From positions 1 through 8,475 of the forward strand of contig JAOZVT010000630.1 of assembly GCA_025869455.1 (NCBI GenBank): a DNA stretch of 8,475 nucleotides. Direction: 5' to 3'. The DNA is from Prosthecobacter sp. (lineage in GTDB: Bacteria > Verrucomicrobiota > Verrucomicrobiia > Verrucomicrobiales > Verrucomicrobiaceae). The notes under the pieces were generated by a model. The model was given only the letters and a program-made list of their open reading frames with translations. It was not told where the DNA came from and did not search any database. Each line of letters begins with the position of its first letter. Positions within the stretch are counted from its first letter, which is position 1. Made by a program: the position numbers and the translations under genes. This document shows positions 7,141-8,475 of this stretch, in pieces.

Positions 7141-8475
7141 ATGATCAAGTCGATCACTCTTGTCTTGTGCTGTTTGTTTGTGATCAAACAGGCCGCAAAT
7201 TCGGCACCCAATCGGCCTAACATCTTATTCATCTTAGCGGATGATTTGGGCTGGAGTGATACGACTTTGTTCGGGACCACGAAGCTGTATCAAACACCCA
7301 ACCTTGAGCGCCTCGCGCGCTCAGGGATGTTGTTCAGCCGCGCGTATTCAGCCAGCCCTTTGTGCTCGCCTACACGCGCCAGTATTTTATCGGGACAGAA
7401 TCCCGCACGCATCGGCATTACCGCGCCGAATTGTCATCTGCCACAGGTGCTGATGCGCCCTGCGGTTCGTGCCACGGCTCCGGCTAACTCAAAAGTGACC
7501 GTTGTGGATAGTGCCACGCGGTTTGATACCAAGTTCGTCACTTTGGCGGAGCGGCTCAAAGACGCGGGTTACGCCACGGGCCACTTCGGAAAATGGCACC
7601 TGGGGCCAGAGCCTTATTCTCCTTTGCAGCAGGGGTTTGATGTGGATGTGCCGCATCATCCAGGCCCAGGTCCCGCAGGTAGTTTTGTGGCTCCTTGGAA
7701 ATTTGCCAATTTCAAAGAGAAGACCCCAGGGGAACACCTGGAAGATCGTATGGGAGACGAAGCTGTGGCCTTCATGGAAAGCCATCAAGATAAGCCCTTC
7801 TTTTTAAATTACTGGCAGTTCAGTGTTCATGCTCCCTTTGATGCCAAAAAGAGCCTGATCGAAAAGTATCGTCATCTGATTGATCCGAGCGACCCGCAAC
7901 ACAGCCCCACCTATGCGGCGATGGTTCAGTCCTTGGATGAAAACATCGGCAAGATGTTGGATGCCCTGGATCGTCTTGGCCTAACCGAAAAGACGGCAAT
8001 TATCTTTTTCTCTGACAATGGTGGCAACATGTACAACCAAGTGGATGGCACCACGCCCACCAGCAATGCGCCACTACGAGGAGGCAAAGCCACCATGTAT
8101 GAAGGTGGCATACGCGTGCCTTGCATCGTGAAGTGGCCGGGTGTGACCCCCGCAAACATCCGCAATGGTACGATGATCCAAAGCACCGACTTTTATCCCA
8201 CCATCCTAAAGCTGCTGGATCTGCCTCCGACCCCAGATCATGTCGTGGATGGGATGGACATCACACCTGCCTTGCGTGGGCAGGCTTTTGATCGCGGCCC
8301 TATCTTCACCTACTTTCCTCATGCCCCTGGCGTGCCAGACAACTTGCCGCCCAGCGTTTCTGTGTGTCGCGGAGATTGGAAGCTGATTCGTCTGTTTTAT
8401 GACCATGATGCGAAGTCCCACGGCTATCGCCTCTATGATTTAGCGAATGACCCCGGTGAAGCTACCGATCTCTCC
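7141..8475 (+). CDS. Secreted S1 sulfatase D, 3' end outside window
   Basis: The reading frame is open from the ATG at 7141 to the last base, giving 445 residues of an incomplete sulfatase. The N-terminus has a hydrophobic core (ITLVLCCLFVI, 5-15) and a small-residue stretch (AANSA) before NRPNILFILADD, consistent with a Sec signal. The catalytic set is complete: D34 and D35, C75-S-P-T-R79, K151 and H153 in FGKWHLG, H230 in SVHAPF, D292 and N293 in SDNGG, and K316 in GKATMYEGGIRVP. It shares with sulfatase A an insertion after the cysteine motif, the HPGPGPAG block (173-180; DPGPPG in A) and the PLRxGK segment, so the two are of one subfamily, though D has a much shorter loop before the catalytic lysine. 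The visible end (RLYDLANDPGEATDLS) matches sulfatase A near 455-470, so most of the catalytic domain is present; whether a C-terminal beta domain follows cannot be seen. The start is fixed by the signal peptide and lies 7 nt after sulfatase C. Confidence 0.95.
   Translation, partial: MIKSITLVLCCLFVIKQAANSAPNRPNILFILADDLGWSDTTLFGTTKLYQTPNLERLARSGMLFSRAYSASPLCSPTRASILSGQNPARIGITAPNCHLPQVLMRPAVRATAPANSKVTVVDSATRFDTKFVTLAERLKDAGYATGHFGKWHLGPEPYSPLQQGFDVDVPHHPGPGPAGSFVAPWKFANFKEKTPGEHLEDRMGDEAVAFMESHQDKPFFLNYWQFSVHAPFDAKKSLIEKYRHLIDPSDPQHSPTYAAMVQSLDENIGKMLDALDRLGLTEKTAIIFFSDNGGNMYNQVDGTTPTSNAPLRGGKATMYEGGIRVPCIVKWPGVTPANIRNGTMIQSTDFYPTILKLLDLPPTPDHVVDGMDITPALRGQAFDRGPIFTYFPHAPGVPDNLPPSVSVCRGDWKLIRLFYDHDAKSHGYRLYDLANDPGEATDLS

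Noticed and set aside
7165..7173. Cys10-Cys11 in the signal of sulfatase D (and Cys10 of sulfatase A) as possible lipobox cysteines
   Set aside because: The residues before the cysteines (LVL-C in D, ILT-C in A) do not fit the lipobox, which needs Gly, Ala or Ser at -1, and the cysteines lie in the middle of the hydrophobic core.
7170..7191. Inverted repeat CTGTTTG / CAAACAG with an 8-nt loop in the signal-peptide codons of sulfatase D
   Set aside because: A 7-bp AT-leaning stem inside coding sequence is weak, has no T-run and can pair in alternative registers; no regulatory role can be supported.
1..8475. Search for CRISPR arrays, tRNA genes, insertion-sequence ends, riboswitches and long direct repeats
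   Set aside because: No spaced repeats, cloverleaf-like segments, transposase motifs or long repeats were seen; almost all of the window is coding, with gaps of at most 44 nt.

Overview
The window is one strand-consistent gene run, all on the + strand. It holds the 3' end of a DUF1553-type gene, a complete DUF1501 gene, three complete sulfatase genes and a fourth sulfatase cut by the right edge. Gaps between genes are 20, 3, 10, 44 and 7 nt, every visible stop is TAA, and no convincing promoter or terminator lies between genes. It therefore reads as the middle of one long transcription unit whose ends are both outside the window.

The DUF1553-DUF1501 pair followed by tandem sulfatases is characteristic of the Planctomycetota-Verrucomicrobiota group. 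The mid-50s GC content (by eye), the Tat-exported DUF1501 protein and the sulfatase style make a Verrucomicrobiota host the best guess, but this is inference and a planctomycete is not excluded.

Layout: 1-777, DUF1553 C-terminus with a galactose-binding-like beta domain in front of it; 798-2246, DUF1501 protein with a twin-arginine signal; 2250-4199, sulfatase A with canonical CSPSR motif and a C-terminal beta domain; 4210-5562, sulfatase B with a non-canonical CRPSL motif and GKWW in place of GKWH; 5607-7133, sulfatase C of the iduronate-2-sulfatase type with CNPSR; 7141-8475, sulfatase D with CSPTR, the same subfamily as A, incomplete.

All genes with a visible N-terminus carry an export signal (Tat for DUF1501, Sec for the sulfatases), so the products should act in the periplasm or outside the cell. 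Three different sulfatase subfamilies next to each other suggest stepwise desulfation of a complex sulfated glycan, with desulfated sugars and sulfate as products. The glycan is not identifiable here: no glycoside hydrolase, lyase, transporter, regulator or formylglycine-generating enzyme lies within the window. The most unusual item is sulfatase B, which lacks two of the usual residues that contact the catalytic formylglycine. The rest is a recognisable but poorly characterised kind of locus.
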